Origin: Chloroflexota bacterium | Lineage (GTDB): Bacteria; Chloroflexota; Dehalococcoidia; Lucifugimonadales; UBA826 | Reading direction: 5' to 3' | Assembly (NCBI GenBank): GCA_002722155.1 | Contig: PBKS01000008.1 | Coordinates: forward strand, 1-62,080 | Length of the DNA stretch: 62,080 bases | Part shown: positions 52,266 to 61,168 of the stretch, piece by piece | Layout: each line of letters starts with the position of its first letter | Position numbering within the stretch: position 1 is the first letter of the stretch | Translations under genes and position numbers: made by a program | Notes under the pieces: model-generated | What the model was told of the DNA's origin: nothing | Database searches by the model: none | Seen by the model: the letters and a program-made list of their open reading frames with translations, nothing else

Positions 52266-53187
52266 ACCCGTTTCCGATTTAGCTCGAAGGTTGGAGCATG
52301 GACTTTTTACAGTAACGGCAGAAGTCACTCTGCCAGACTCCATTGAGAAAAAAGCCCTGGTAGAAAGGGCCCAAATGCTTGAGCCTTATTGCGATGCTAT
52401 TAACATCACGGATTCCACAGGAGCGGTTCCTCATTTTTCAAACATTGCAGCAGCATCAATCCTTATCGAAAACGATATAGAACCCATAATTCAGTTTTCA
52501 TGCAGAGATAGAAACAGGATCGCTGTACAAGCAGACGTCATAGGAGCCTATGCAATAGGGGTTAGAAACATTTTTTGCGTGACAGGGGACGGTGTTCAAA
52601 CTGGCGATCATCCTGAAGCCAAACCAGTATTTGACCTGGATTCTGTAACGCTATTAACCACCATTAACCACCTAAAAACGAGAGGCAAATTTTTAAGTGG
52701 CAGAGAGCTGGATGACAAGCCCAATTTGTATCTGGGCGCTGCAGTGAACCCATTTGTGCCACCGTTTGAAGAAAGAGCTTTAAGACTACTCAAGAAACAC
52801 AAAGCTGGTGCCTCTTTTTTCCAGACACAGTATTGTTTTGACATAGAAAGATTTAAATCTTTCCTTGACCGGCTGTTGGGATTAACTAAAGGAGCTCCTC
52901 CTCCATTGTTAGTTGGAGTAGGACCACTTAGGTCAGCACGTTTTGCCCGTTGGTTAAGAGAAAATGTACCTGGCATTGATGTGCCAGAGCACGTAATAGA
53001 AAAAATAGAAAAGTATCCTCGGAAAGAGCAACAAAAAGCTGGGGTGGAAGCCTGCATAGAAATAGTGGATGCAGTTAAAACTTTGACTGGTGTCGCTGGG
53101 ATCCATGTAATGGCATATAACTGGGAAGCATCAGTTTCTGAAATTGTTAAGGCAACGGGTCTTTCAAAACCCGAACGAGATAATTAA
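52255..53187 (+). CDS. metF: Methylenetetrahydrofolate reductase MetF
   Basis: MetF reduces 5,10-methylene-THF to 5-methyl-THF. The 310-residue protein is a TIM barrel with family motifs: TAEVTLPDS near residue 20, INITDSTGAVPHFSN near residue 50, and the IFCVTGDG FAD segment near residue 110. The FFQTQYCFDIERF stretch near residue 195 is also typical. The MetV-like partner directly upstream suggests the two-subunit acetogen-type enzyme rather than the stand-alone NADH form. It supplies methyl groups downstream of Fhs. FolD is not in the window. Confidence 0.93.
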   Translation: MTPKPVSDLARRLEHGLFTVTAEVTLPDSIEKKALVERAQMLEPYCDAINITDSTGAVPHFSNIAAASILIENDIEPIIQFSCRDRNRIAVQADVIGAYAIGVRNIFCVTGDGVQTGDHPEAKPVFDLDSVTLLTTINHLKTRGKFLSGRELDDKPNLYLGAAVNPFVPPFEERALRLLKKHKAGASFFQTQYCFDIERFKSFLDRLLGLTKGAPPPLLVGVGPLRSARFARWLRENVPGIDVPEHVIEKIEKYPRKEQQKAGVEACIEIVDAVKTLTGVAGIHVMAYNWEASVSEIVKATGLSKPERDN

Positions 53188-53207
53188 AAGTATTTAAGTA
53201 GCTCTAT

Positions 53208-54575
53208 CTAGGATGACACAGTGTCATAGTTTGTCTTCCACGAGCCTATAGCTGCTCGATCCAAACCTAAATGATCCCTCAGTGTGTTCCCAGTGTAATC
53301 CTTTCTGAAAACACCCCTTTTTTGCAGCTCTGGGACAACAAATCTAACAAAATCTTCGAATGCACCAGGCTGATGGGTAGGTCCTACAACAAACCCGTCA
53401 CAAGCTGGAGAATGAAACCACTCTTCCATTTCGTCTGCTATATCTTTAGGTCCGCCAACCATTGTGTGTCCGTCACTTAGTAACCCTCTTCGGGTTATCC
53501 TCATAAAATCCCTGGGGGTTGGATTCTTAACCCCTGAAGATACTACTCGGTCCCTCATAGCCTGCATGCCTTGAAGACCATCCAATTCATCTTCCGTAAA
53601 ACCTTCATCCATTTCTTTAGTGGAAAAATCAAAATTGAGGGCTTCAGACAGTAGCAACAGTTGGTCCATGTCGTTGGACAAAAGCTCATAGGCAGCCTTC
53701 TTATCTTCAGCCTCTGATTTAGTCTCAGCTGCAATCGGATACATTAAAGATGCTATTTTCATATGATCAGGATTTCGACCCGCTTCCTCGGCACCTTTTT
53801 TTAATGCTGCGTATTCGATCTTCCCGACATCCACATTCCGATAACCGGCGAATATCAATTCTCCCCAGCGAGCGGCAAATTGTTTACCCCGAGTGCTACC
53901 TCCTGCCTGTATAACTACAGGCCTCCCCTGAGGAGTCCTCGGCACCGTAAAAGGACCACGGGAACTCAGATATTTTCCCTTGAAATCTATTTTGCGGACT
54001 TTATCAGGGTGGGCATATAGATTGTTTTCTTTATCGACAACTATCGCATCGTCATCCCAAGAATCCCAATGGCCCAAAACTGCCTCACAAAACTCGTCAG
54101 CTCTGTCATACCGGGTATCGTGTTCAGTGTGAGCATCACGGCCCATGTTACGAGCCTCATTGTCGTTCACTGAAGTAACAACATTCCATGCGGCCCGCCC
54201 TTTCGTCATCAAATCAAGCGTCTGAAACAATCTCGCCACATGAAAAGGTTCAAAATAAGTTGTGGAATAAGTGGCCCCCAATCCCAAATGTGTAGTAACA
54301 GCAGCCATGCTCATTAAACATGTAACAGCATCAAGCTTTGTGCATCGAATACCATTTTTCACAGTTTCAGAATGATCCCCTGCATACATATCAGGCATAG
54401 CCAATCGATCGTCAAAGAAACCTATATCAAATTTACCTTTTTCAAGGACACGGGCTATGTGCTGGTAGTAATCAGGAGAATAAGTATCTATCCTAGCTTC
54501 TGGGTGACGCCAAGAGGAGGGTAAGGTGGTGCAATTTTGAGCCTGCAAGAATGCAACTAACTTCATTTGACGCAT
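53208..54575 (-). CDS. Flavin-dependent monooxygenase, NtaA/SnaA/DszA (luciferase-like) family
   Basis: The 455-residue protein is a bacterial-luciferase-like FMNH2-dependent monooxygenase of the nitrilotriacetate/dibenzothiophene type. Features are FDIGFFDDRLAM near residue 55, GRAAWNVVTSVNDNEARNMG near residue 140 (20 residues), the HDTRYDRADEF motif and RPVVIQAGGS near residue 225. It needs a separate flavin reductase, none of which is adjacent. Such enzymes break C-N or C-S bonds in recalcitrant organics. AGGAG lies 11 bases before the ATG. A DHA2 exporter is encoded upstream on the same strand. Confidence 0.92.
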   Translation of the reverse strand: MRQMKLVAFLQAQNCTTLPSSWRHPEARIDTYSPDYYQHIARVLEKGKFDIGFFDDRLAMPDMYAGDHSETVKNGIRCTKLDAVTCLMSMAAVTTHLGLGATYSTTYFEPFHVARLFQTLDLMTKGRAAWNVVTSVNDNEARNMGRDAHTEHDTRYDRADEFCEAVLGHWDSWDDDAIVVDKENNLYAHPDKVRKIDFKGKYLSSRGPFTVPRTPQGRPVVIQAGGSTRGKQFAARWGELIFAGYRNVDVGKIEYAALKKGAEEAGRNPDHMKIASLMYPIAAETKSEAEDKKAAYELLSNDMDQLLLLSEALNFDFSTKEMDEGFTEDELDGLQGMQAMRDRVVSSGVKNPTPRDFMRITRRGLLSDGHTMVGGPKDIADEMEEWFHSPACDGFVVGPTHQPGAFEDFVRFVVPELQKRGVFRKDYTGNTLRDHLGLDRAAIGSWKTNYDTVSS

Positions 54576-54681
54576 AACACTAATACTCCTAAGTCAGATT
54601 CGGCCAGTTCAATCTCGATCCATTATATTCACATCCCAAAGCACTAATACAGCGAATGATGCGAATTTTGCCGATTATAAA

Positions 54682-56169
54682 CTAATTTACGAGTGTATTT
54701 TGAGACCTTTCCAACCCCAACCAAGCAAGCCCAGAAGCGGCAATAGCTATTAAAACCAGGACCGAGGCTGCTATATATGAAAATTGAAACGCACTCATAA
54801 AGGAGGCTATAGAATCTACGCTCGAAGCTGCTTCAAGAATATCCACCGATGGAGATTTAGCCTCGTATATCGATGTAAACATCCATCCGAGCAAAGTGAC
54901 CGCGGTTACACTTCCCAAACCTCTTGATATAGACGACACGGCTCCCCCTGCACCCAAATCTGAATAAGGCATCCTTCCCATTATGAGACTTAGATTCGAG
55001 CTCTGAAATAAACCTATTCCCATACCTACGAACACCATTCGGACCGCAATTTCAAAAATGGAAGAGTCTGCAAGCAACGTTGTATATGAAATAAGCGTTA
55101 TAAACACTATTACTAGCCCTGATACGGTGATAATCCCGGGCCCGATTCTGTCAGATAAATATCCCCCTATCGGTGAAAATACCGAAACCGCCACAGCATT
55201 CAATAAAAGAAAAACACCTAAAACCACAGATGAAGCCCCCATTATTTCCCCAACAAAATATGGCAGGATAAATAAATTAACGAAGGATCCCATATATAGA
55301 AATAAATTCGAGAAGAAACCGCCCCCAACAGTAAAGTTACTTACAAGTCTAAAATTAAAAAGAGGGTCAAGAATAATCGATTGGCGCCTGATAAAGAAGA
55401 TACCCACGATAATAAAAAGGGTTAAGGCTACAAATGTTTCAGCCCGGAACCAACCTATTGCCGTGGCTGAGTTAATAGCACCAACGAATCCTGTCAGACA
55501 TAAAAACACAAGTACGGCACCGATCCAATCAAAATTAACTAATGCCCTTGAATCAGTATTTCGCTGATTCCCGACCTGACGGATTATCGTCAATGATCCT
55601 ATTATCGCCAAAATACAAATTGGCATTCTTCCAAAAAATATCCAGCGCCACGATACGTATTCCAGGGCAATCCCCGCGTATAGGGTTCCTACTATCATTC
55701 CTATACTACCCACCCCTGTCATCACACCAAGTGCTCTACCACGAACTTCAGAAGGGAAAAGTGAAGTAGCTAGTGCTGGAGCAATTACTAGAAGAGCTGA
55801 ATTTCCAACCGCTTGAAGTACCCTAAACCCGACTACGGATTGAATGGTCGGGGATAGCCCTATAGCCACCATTGCCAAGGAATAGGAAACCAATCCCAAG
55901 ATGAAAACTCTTCTGAGTCCGAAAACATCACCAGCTCTTCCCATCGTTAATTGTAGACCTACAGTTGTACCTAGATAAAAAATAATCATCAAATAGGTCG
56001 TGCTGGGAGAAGCATAAAAATATTCAGATATCCTAGGAAGGGCCACGTTTACACTAACATCTAGAGAGCTTAGAAAAACGCCAGAAGAGACGACCAACAA
56101 TTGGGTCCACTGCACCCAAGTTAAAGAACCACTGGAAGATTCGTTTGATCCTTTCTGGATACCAGTCAC
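54682..56169 (-). CDS. MFS transporter of the DHA2 (14-helix) drug exporter family
   Basis: The 495-residue protein has about 14 hydrophobic spans and the DHA2 motifs: SSLDVSVNVALPRI in helix 1, GRAGDVFGLRRVF in the loop after helix 2, and GSIGMIVGTLYAG in helix 5. EmrB/QacA-type pumps use the proton gradient. The start is GTG, sharing a base with the stop codon of the small enolase-like remnant, so translation may be coupled. No other start is possible before helix 1. The substrate is unknown. Confidence 0.9.
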   Translation of the reverse strand: MTGIQKGSNESSSGSLTWVQWTQLLVVSSGVFLSSLDVSVNVALPRISEYFYASPSTTYLMIIFYLGTTVGLQLTMGRAGDVFGLRRVFILGLVSYSLAMVAIGLSPTIQSVVGFRVLQAVGNSALLVIAPALATSLFPSEVRGRALGVMTGVGSIGMIVGTLYAGIALEYVSWRWIFFGRMPICILAIIGSLTIIRQVGNQRNTDSRALVNFDWIGAVLVFLCLTGFVGAINSATAIGWFRAETFVALTLFIIVGIFFIRRQSIILDPLFNFRLVSNFTVGGGFFSNLFLYMGSFVNLFILPYFVGEIMGASSVVLGVFLLLNAVAVSVFSPIGGYLSDRIGPGIITVSGLVIVFITLISYTTLLADSSIFEIAVRMVFVGMGIGLFQSSNLSLIMGRMPYSDLGAGGAVSSISRGLGSVTAVTLLGWMFTSIYEAKSPSVDILEAASSVDSIASFMSAFQFSYIAASVLVLIAIAASGLAWLGLERSQNTLVN

Positions 56170-56378
56170 TATTGGGTGTACGCAGGATCTATTTCAATAC
56201 CTGGGCCAATGCCAACAATTCCCTCGGCCGTATAGACTTCTGTAAAAGATCCTCCACCCTTGCTGAAATTCATCAACCCTCCTTCATGCCAGGTAAGTTC
56301 AATACTCCCCACAAATTCGAGTTCTTTAAACCTGATCACTTTAACATCAGTAATTTTCGTATGAGCTTTTATTGTCAT
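56169..56378 (-). pseudogene. Enolase-superfamily N-terminal remnant
   Basis: The 69-residue frame reads MTIKAHTKITDVKVIRF and later GSFTEVYTAEGIVGIGPG. This is the opening of mandelate racemase/muconate-lactonising proteins (capping domain strands and the TDEG-IGxG turn). The rest of the family (about 300 residues with the barrel) is missing; the frame stops and the exporter starts on the same base. GGAG lies ten bases before the ATG, so it may still be translated. A small independent protein cannot be excluded. Confidence 0.5.
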
Positions 56379-56508
56379 AAATATCAAGTCTCCAATAATG
56401 CCCTGATTATAAGTTACTTTGGCTCAAAGCAGTGCGTATAGATTAATTCTTTATCCAACCGCTCCTACGGTGTAGCGGCGAATTTGTATTTGGGAACTAC
56501 ATTTGAGT

Positions 56509-56514
56509 TAATAT
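56509..56514 (+). promoter_or_regulatory. Candidate -10 box of the amidase, possible leaderless start
   Basis: TAATAT ends six bases before the amidase ATG at 56521 and no SD precedes the ATG. A transcript would begin at or very near the start codon. TTGTAT at 56484-56489 is a possible -35 but the spacing (19) is long. Confidence 0.35.
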
Positions 56515-56520
56515 TCAAAT

Positions 56521-57879
56521 ATGAGCCAAAGTAATAGCGATTACCGCTCCATAATGGAGCTGAGAATACTTCTAGATACGAAAGTGATATCAGCCACTGA
56601 ACTTTTTGAAGACACGCTTCGAAACATAAAAAAAACCAACCGAACTATAAATTCCTTTGTCCTTGTAGCAGAAGATCTAGGAAGAGAGCAAGCTAAAAGT
56701 GCCGATAGGCGTTTATCATCTACGGGGGCTAAAAGCCCTCTTGATGGAATTCCATTGGCTGTGAAAGACCTTTATGACACATCTGGAATAACTACTGCCG
56801 GAGGAACTTTAGCATATAAAAACAGGGTACCTCAGAAGGATTCGGAAGTTGTGGATCTCCTACAAAAATCGGGGATGATCATGATGGGGAAAACTAACAC
56901 CCATGAGTTGGCTTTTGGAATGACTACCAATAACCCTCATTATGGGCCCACTCGAAATCCGTGGAACTTGGACAGAGTTCCTGGTGGCTCATCAGGAGGA
57001 TCAGGAGCTGCTGTAGCAGCAGGACAGGTTCCAGCAGCATTAGGAACTGACACAGGAGGGTCGGTTCGAGGCCCGGCTGCATTTTGCGGCATTACAGGAC
57101 ACAAACCTACTTATGGCTTAGTTAGCACCAAAGGAATTATCCCACTTTCGAAAACTTTAGACCATCCAGGACCTATGGCTAGATCAGCTTTTGAATGTGC
57201 ATTAATGCTGGAATCAATGACCAACCCAGCAAATAATCGGTTATTCACTAATCGAATAAACGATTCTGTTGAAGGTATGACCTTAGCGGTTATCCCGAGT
57301 CTACTAAAAAATTGCGACCCAGATGTAATCAAATCCTTTGAAGATTCACTGAGAACCCTTTCCGATATCGGAATTGATATTACTGAAGTGGAGCCAATGG
57401 AAAAATACCAGCCAATTTCTATTGTCCGTGTGGAAGGGGCTACCTATATAGAAAATATTCTTAGAGAGAACAGCCATTTAATAGGAGAGGAAGTTCGAAA
57501 AGCCTTGTTAGAAGGCCTTGATGACTCCGTACACGACTATGTACGATCTCTGGAATGGCGGAAACGATTGGAGTTAGCTTTTGAGGAAACACTGCGAATA
57601 AATCAGCTTGACGGATATCTGGCCCCGACATGTTCATATATTCCGGAGTTAATAGGAGATGAGTCAGGAAATTCGGGTAGGAAAACTCGAAACACTAGCG
57701 TTTTCAATCAGTCTAGACAGCCATCAATATCTGTCCCAAATGGCTTTGATACTTCAGGAACACCTACAGGACTTATGATATCCACCAAACAAGGAACAGA
57801 CGATCTAACATTCCAAATCGCCCATAACTTCCAAAAAACTACAAATTTCCATTCCCGTAGGCCTAAACCTTTAACATGA
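56521..57879 (+). CDS. Amidase signature family hydrolase
   Basis: The 452-residue protein has the Ser-cisSer-Lys triad of amidase signature enzymes: K82 (AVKDLYDTSG), S157 (GGSSGGSG) and nucleophile S181 (TDTGGSVR). Spacing of 24 residues between the two serines is standard. No signal peptide is present. It could hydrolyse a small amide or carbamate. GatA is unlikely, as gatC and gatB are absent and the C-terminal half differs. It is followed after 107 bases by the aminotransferase block. Confidence 0.92.
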   Translation: MSQSNSDYRSIMELRILLDTKVISATELFEDTLRNIKKTNRTINSFVLVAEDLGREQAKSADRRLSSTGAKSPLDGIPLAVKDLYDTSGITTAGGTLAYKNRVPQKDSEVVDLLQKSGMIMMGKTNTHELAFGMTTNNPHYGPTRNPWNLDRVPGGSSGGSGAAVAAGQVPAALGTDTGGSVRGPAAFCGITGHKPTYGLVSTKGIIPLSKTLDHPGPMARSAFECALMLESMTNPANNRLFTNRINDSVEGMTLAVIPSLLKNCDPDVIKSFEDSLRTLSDIGIDITEVEPMEKYQPISIVRVEGATYIENILRENSHLIGEEVRKALLEGLDDSVHDYVRSLEWRKRLELAFEETLRINQLDGYLAPTCSYIPELIGDESGNSGRKTRNTSVFNQSRQPSISVPNGFDTSGTPTGLMISTKQGTDDLTFQIAHNFQKTTNFHSRRPKPLT

Positions 57880-57940
57880 AATATTTGCCGCGAGAAAGGA
57901 TATAATTGCTGTGTCCTAGGAATATTTAGAGGTTCATATT

Positions 57941-58003
57941 ATGGGATTAAATAGCAGTCGTGTAGGTATTATAGGAGCTAATCAGAGTGGCAACACTAAT
58001 TGA
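57941..58003 (+). CDS. Possible 20-residue leader peptide before the aminotransferase
   Basis: ATG 57941 begins a 20-codon frame (MGLNSSRVGIIGANQSGNTN) ending at TGA 58003. GAGG lies eight bases before it, and a TATAAT is at 57901-57906. The frame overlaps the aminotransferase start (57987) by 17 bases. It may be a leader that couples translation, or the remnant of a lost NAD-binding protein (RVGIIGA resembles a Rossmann opening). Confidence 0.3.
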   Translation: MGLNSSRVGIIGANQSGNTN

Positions 58004-59315
58004 ACAACAATATATAGCAGGGCATCCTGGATCTGCAGAGAGACATGAAAGAGCCAAGCACATGTTCCCAAATGGAGTAACTCATGATGCCCGTAGACAA
58101 AATCCTTTCCAGCTTTACTATACTCATGCGACAGGCGCTCACAAATACGACGTTGACGGAAATGAAGTAGTCGACTTTTGGAGCGGTCACGGCTCTTTGA
58201 TACTCGGACATTCCAATCCCGAAATAGTTAAAGTCGTGCAAGATCAAATGGCGAAAGGCACTCATTTAAGCGGCTCGACTGACCTTGAAATACGTTGGGG
58301 TGAATTAGTCCGAGAAATGATTCCAAGCGCGGAAAAAGTTAGATTCCACAGTTCAGGTACTGAAGCCGACATGATGGCGATCAGAATGGCCAGAGCTTAC
58401 ACAGGCAAATCTAAAATAATTAAATTTGAGGACCATTTCCATGGTTGGAGCGACTATGTATCCGCCGACGCAGATGGAATTGGAGGTATTCCCAAAGAAG
58501 CTCTACAGACAGTCATAGTACTGCCTCCGAATGATATTTCTATCATAGAACAAACACTACAAAACAACGTTGATATTGCTGCCATTATTTTGGAGCCTAC
58601 AGGGGCTCACATGGGACTGGAACCTATACTACCCAGCTTCCTACGTGAACTTCGCGAAGTCACCACAAAATACGGGGTGATATTGATTTTCGATGAAGTA
58701 GTGACTGGTTTCAGAATCTCAGAGGGAGGAGCCCAAGCTTATTACGGGGTAACTCCTGATTTAACTACGTTGGCGAAAATATTGGGTGGAGGACTCCCTG
58801 GTGGGGCTGTATGTGGAAAAGCAGAAATAATAAACATGATTGAACCGAGAGATGACGCTGACTTCAACAAAAATAGAAGAATCGCCCACAACGGCACCTT
58901 CAATGCAAATCCGCTCTCAGCTTCCTCTGGTATCAAGGCTCTTGAAATCCTTAAAAGAGACCCGATTAACCAGAAGGCAATTGAAATGGGGAACCTATTG
59001 AAGAGAAGCCTAAACGATGTATTATCCAGACAGGAAATTCCTGGATGTGTAAGCGGGGTCAACTCTCTTATCCACATAAGATTGGGTACCGATCACGATT
59101 GTGATCAGGAAATTTGTATTTTATCTAAAAACGAAATGGGTAAAACTACAAATTCAGCCAGAAATGCTCAATTGAATCTCGCCCTTTTAAATAATGGGGT
59201 TCATTCAGGAACCCGGTTCATAATGAGCGCATTTCATACCGAAGAGGACATTTCAAAAACAGCGGACGCTTTTACAAACGCATTAAATGATATTAGGGCT
59301 GAAGGTTTAATCTAG
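57987..59315 (+). CDS. Class III aminotransferase, glutamate-1-semialdehyde aminomutase-like
   Basis: The 442-residue PLP enzyme has HSSGTEADMMAIRMAR, the FDEVVTGFRISEGG segment with the PLP-binding aspartate, and TTLAKILGGGLPGGAVCG with the Schiff-base lysine. It is related to the gene at 41458-42747 but diverged. The GTG start at 57987 has AGGAG nine bases upstream. Its end overlaps the convergent methyltransferase by four bases. Clustering with an amidase suggests a role in breaking down an amino compound, by inference. Confidence 0.87.
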   Translation: MATLIEQQYIAGHPGSAERHERAKHMFPNGVTHDARRQNPFQLYYTHATGAHKYDVDGNEVVDFWSGHGSLILGHSNPEIVKVVQDQMAKGTHLSGSTDLEIRWGELVREMIPSAEKVRFHSSGTEADMMAIRMARAYTGKSKIIKFEDHFHGWSDYVSADADGIGGIPKEALQTVIVLPPNDISIIEQTLQNNVDIAAIILEPTGAHMGLEPILPSFLRELREVTTKYGVILIFDEVVTGFRISEGGAQAYYGVTPDLTTLAKILGGGLPGGAVCGKAEIINMIEPRDDADFNKNRRIAHNGTFNANPLSASSGIKALEILKRDPINQKAIEMGNLLKRSLNDVLSRQEIPGCVSGVNSLIHIRLGTDHDCDQEICILSKNEMGKTTNSARNAQLNLALLNNGVHSGTRFIMSAFHTEEDISKTADAFTNALNDIRAEGLI

Positions 59316-60142
59316 TTATTCCAGCTTATAAGGCAAGAAATCCTGCCGTCAGAATTTGCCAGTTCCATACCTTGGTCTGTCGGTTCTAAGTCACTATTGA
59401 GGACACGGGTTAAAATCTCATCTTTCCTTGTCCCTTGGTTTACGTAAAGCCGCCTTCGCAGATCACTAATGGCATCTTCCTCAGATCCGTATATATGTGG
59501 CCCCAAATGCTCAATAATGCTTAATTCAGGCGCAATTTCCAACTGCCACAAGACATCCATAAGCTCGGGAACCCCAGGCAAATGTACTCTTTCTTCTTCA
59601 TGCACCTCTCGCCATAAATTTTCAAGGTGAGCCTGTGGCGACTTCATAAAAGCAATAATTACAACTCGCTTACTTGCGTATTGATTAACATTTTCCAAAA
59701 ATTTACCTATGTTTTCTATCCCATAGGTAACATGGGAACACAAAGCCCCTTCATGAATGTCTATGACAGCGTCTTCCCAAAGCCCAAAGACAGAGTATAC
59801 ATTCTCAATCTTTGCCTCATCGCAACTATCCTTCAACTCTGCAAGCATACTTTTTGATGAATCTACAACAGTAACGGATTCTCTAGACAAGGAAAGTGGT
59901 AGAGCCAGTCGCCCTGCGCCACCACCAATATCTACCAATGTCCCGCAATCTGCGAATTCCTGTTCTAGCCTATCAATGACAGGATCACCTTTGCGAAATG
60001 GATCATCCTTGAAGTTCTGAGCCATTCCTTCCCAAAAATCTTGATTAGGATCAAAGTTTTGCTGGGCCGCAATAGACTGAGAATGATGACGTTGGACCTG
60101 ACTGTGCCACCTATCAAGCGCATTTTGAAATTCAGTAATCAT
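59312..60142 (-). CDS. SAM-dependent methyltransferase
   Basis: The 276-residue protein has a class I methyltransferase core in its middle: LVDIGGGAGRLALPLS (motif I, near residue 70), VTVVDSSKSML (motif II), and the later VVIIAFMKSP strand. The N-terminal helical part (RWHSQVQRHHSQSIAAQQN) may be a lid. Acceptor unknown. It starts five bases after the stop of the NHL-propeller gene at 60148, so the three minus-strand genes to 62080 are probably one transcript. Confidence 0.85.
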   Translation of the reverse strand: MITEFQNALDRWHSQVQRHHSQSIAAQQNFDPNQDFWEGMAQNFKDDPFRKGDPVIDRLEQEFADCGTLVDIGGGAGRLALPLSLSRESVTVVDSSKSMLAELKDSCDEAKIENVYSVFGLWEDAVIDIHEGALCSHVTYGIENIGKFLENVNQYASKRVVIIAFMKSPQAHLENLWREVHEEERVHLPGVPELMDVLWQLEIAPELSIIEHLGPHIYGSEEDAISDLRRRLYVNQGTRKDEILTRVLNSDLEPTDQGMELANSDGRISCLISWNN

Positions 60143-60147
60143 GGATT

Positions 60148-61104
60148 TCAGGATCTTGTCAGTTTATTAATTCTGCCGCCTATCAACCATTCCGCTACGA
60201 ATATGTTACCGTCCCCATCTGAAGCTATACCATGGGGGCTGTTGAATTTCCCGGGCACCAATGTGCTGTGAGGGACATTCGGCCACCCTTCATTGAATTT
60301 GAACGCTCCTGTATTTTCTCCAAGGTAAGCTACAGGTTCATCATCTAAGTCTAATAAAGTTATACGAGAGCCTCTCAACTCAGCCACAATGAGCAGATCA
60401 CCCCAGGCTGCAAAACCACTAGGGCTATGAAGCCAGTCCGCTCCTGCCCCAGTACCAAAAGCTCTCAAAAAACTCCCATCTAGTGAGTAAACTTGGATTT
60501 GCCCGTTACTCCTATCAGCTATATAAAGTTCATGGTTGTTTTTTCTCGTATCAACCCAAATACCGTGAGGAGTAGCAAACCTCCCACCTTCACCTTCCGT
60601 ACCATCAATGGTCTTAATATAGTCGCCAGATTTAGTATAAAAATGAATGAGGCTAGAACCATATCCGTCGGCGACTATAATATCACCATTGCCCCCGTCC
60701 TTTTCTTCATATACAGCAACATCGGTCGGCGAATATTTTTCACCTGAATTGTAAGTATCAATGTCAGGCCTATAGATTGACATCGATTGATCTCCATCCA
60801 CCGAGACTTTCACTACCTGACCTGACAAATTGTCAGCCAACCAGAGAAATTCATCCTTATTTTCTTGGACAAGAGTCATGCCATGGGCATTTTTAACCCC
60901 GACCTCCCAAGAATTAACCAGTTCACCTTGCTGACTGAACACCAGAACTCTCGGTTCACTCTGATGGAATGTTATGACATTACCAGTTTTCGAGCTCACG
61001 ACTATTCCGTGATGAGCCCAACCCTCTTTCGCACTATCAGGACCTGGCGCTTCTACCCATTTTTCGTGCCACGCGTAATTATGATTTGAGTTTCCTATCT
61101 GCAT
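60148..61104 (-). CDS. NHL-repeat beta-propeller protein
   Basis: The 318-residue protein is a six-bladed NHL propeller (HHGIVVSSKTGNVITF, DIIVADGYGSSLIHFY, PHGIWVDTRKNNHELYIADR, FNSPHGIASDGDGNIFVAEW). It has no signal peptide. It is a close relative of the adjacent gene at 61169; both end in PHGI...VAEWLIGGR-TKL. Such propellers act as lyases, lactonases or scaffolds. No catalytic assignment is possible here. It is followed by the methyltransferase after five bases. Confidence 0.87.
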   Translation of the reverse strand: MQIGNSNHNYAWHEKWVEAPGPDSAKEGWAHHGIVVSSKTGNVITFHQSEPRVLVFSQQGELVNSWEVGVKNAHGMTLVQENKDEFLWLADNLSGQVVKVSVDGDQSMSIYRPDIDTYNSGEKYSPTDVAVYEEKDGGNGDIIVADGYGSSLIHFYTKSGDYIKTIDGTEGEGGRFATPHGIWVDTRKNNHELYIADRSNGQIQVYSLDGSFLRAFGTGAGADWLHSPSGFAAWGDLLIVAELRGSRITLLDLDDEPVAYLGENTGAFKFNEGWPNVPHSTLVPGKFNSPHGIASDGDGNIFVAEWLIGGRINKLTRS

Positions 61105-61168
61105 TTTGCGTACCTCCGTAACAGTTTTTGAGATAAGTGTGAATCACCAAATCTCAAGCGTGATACAT

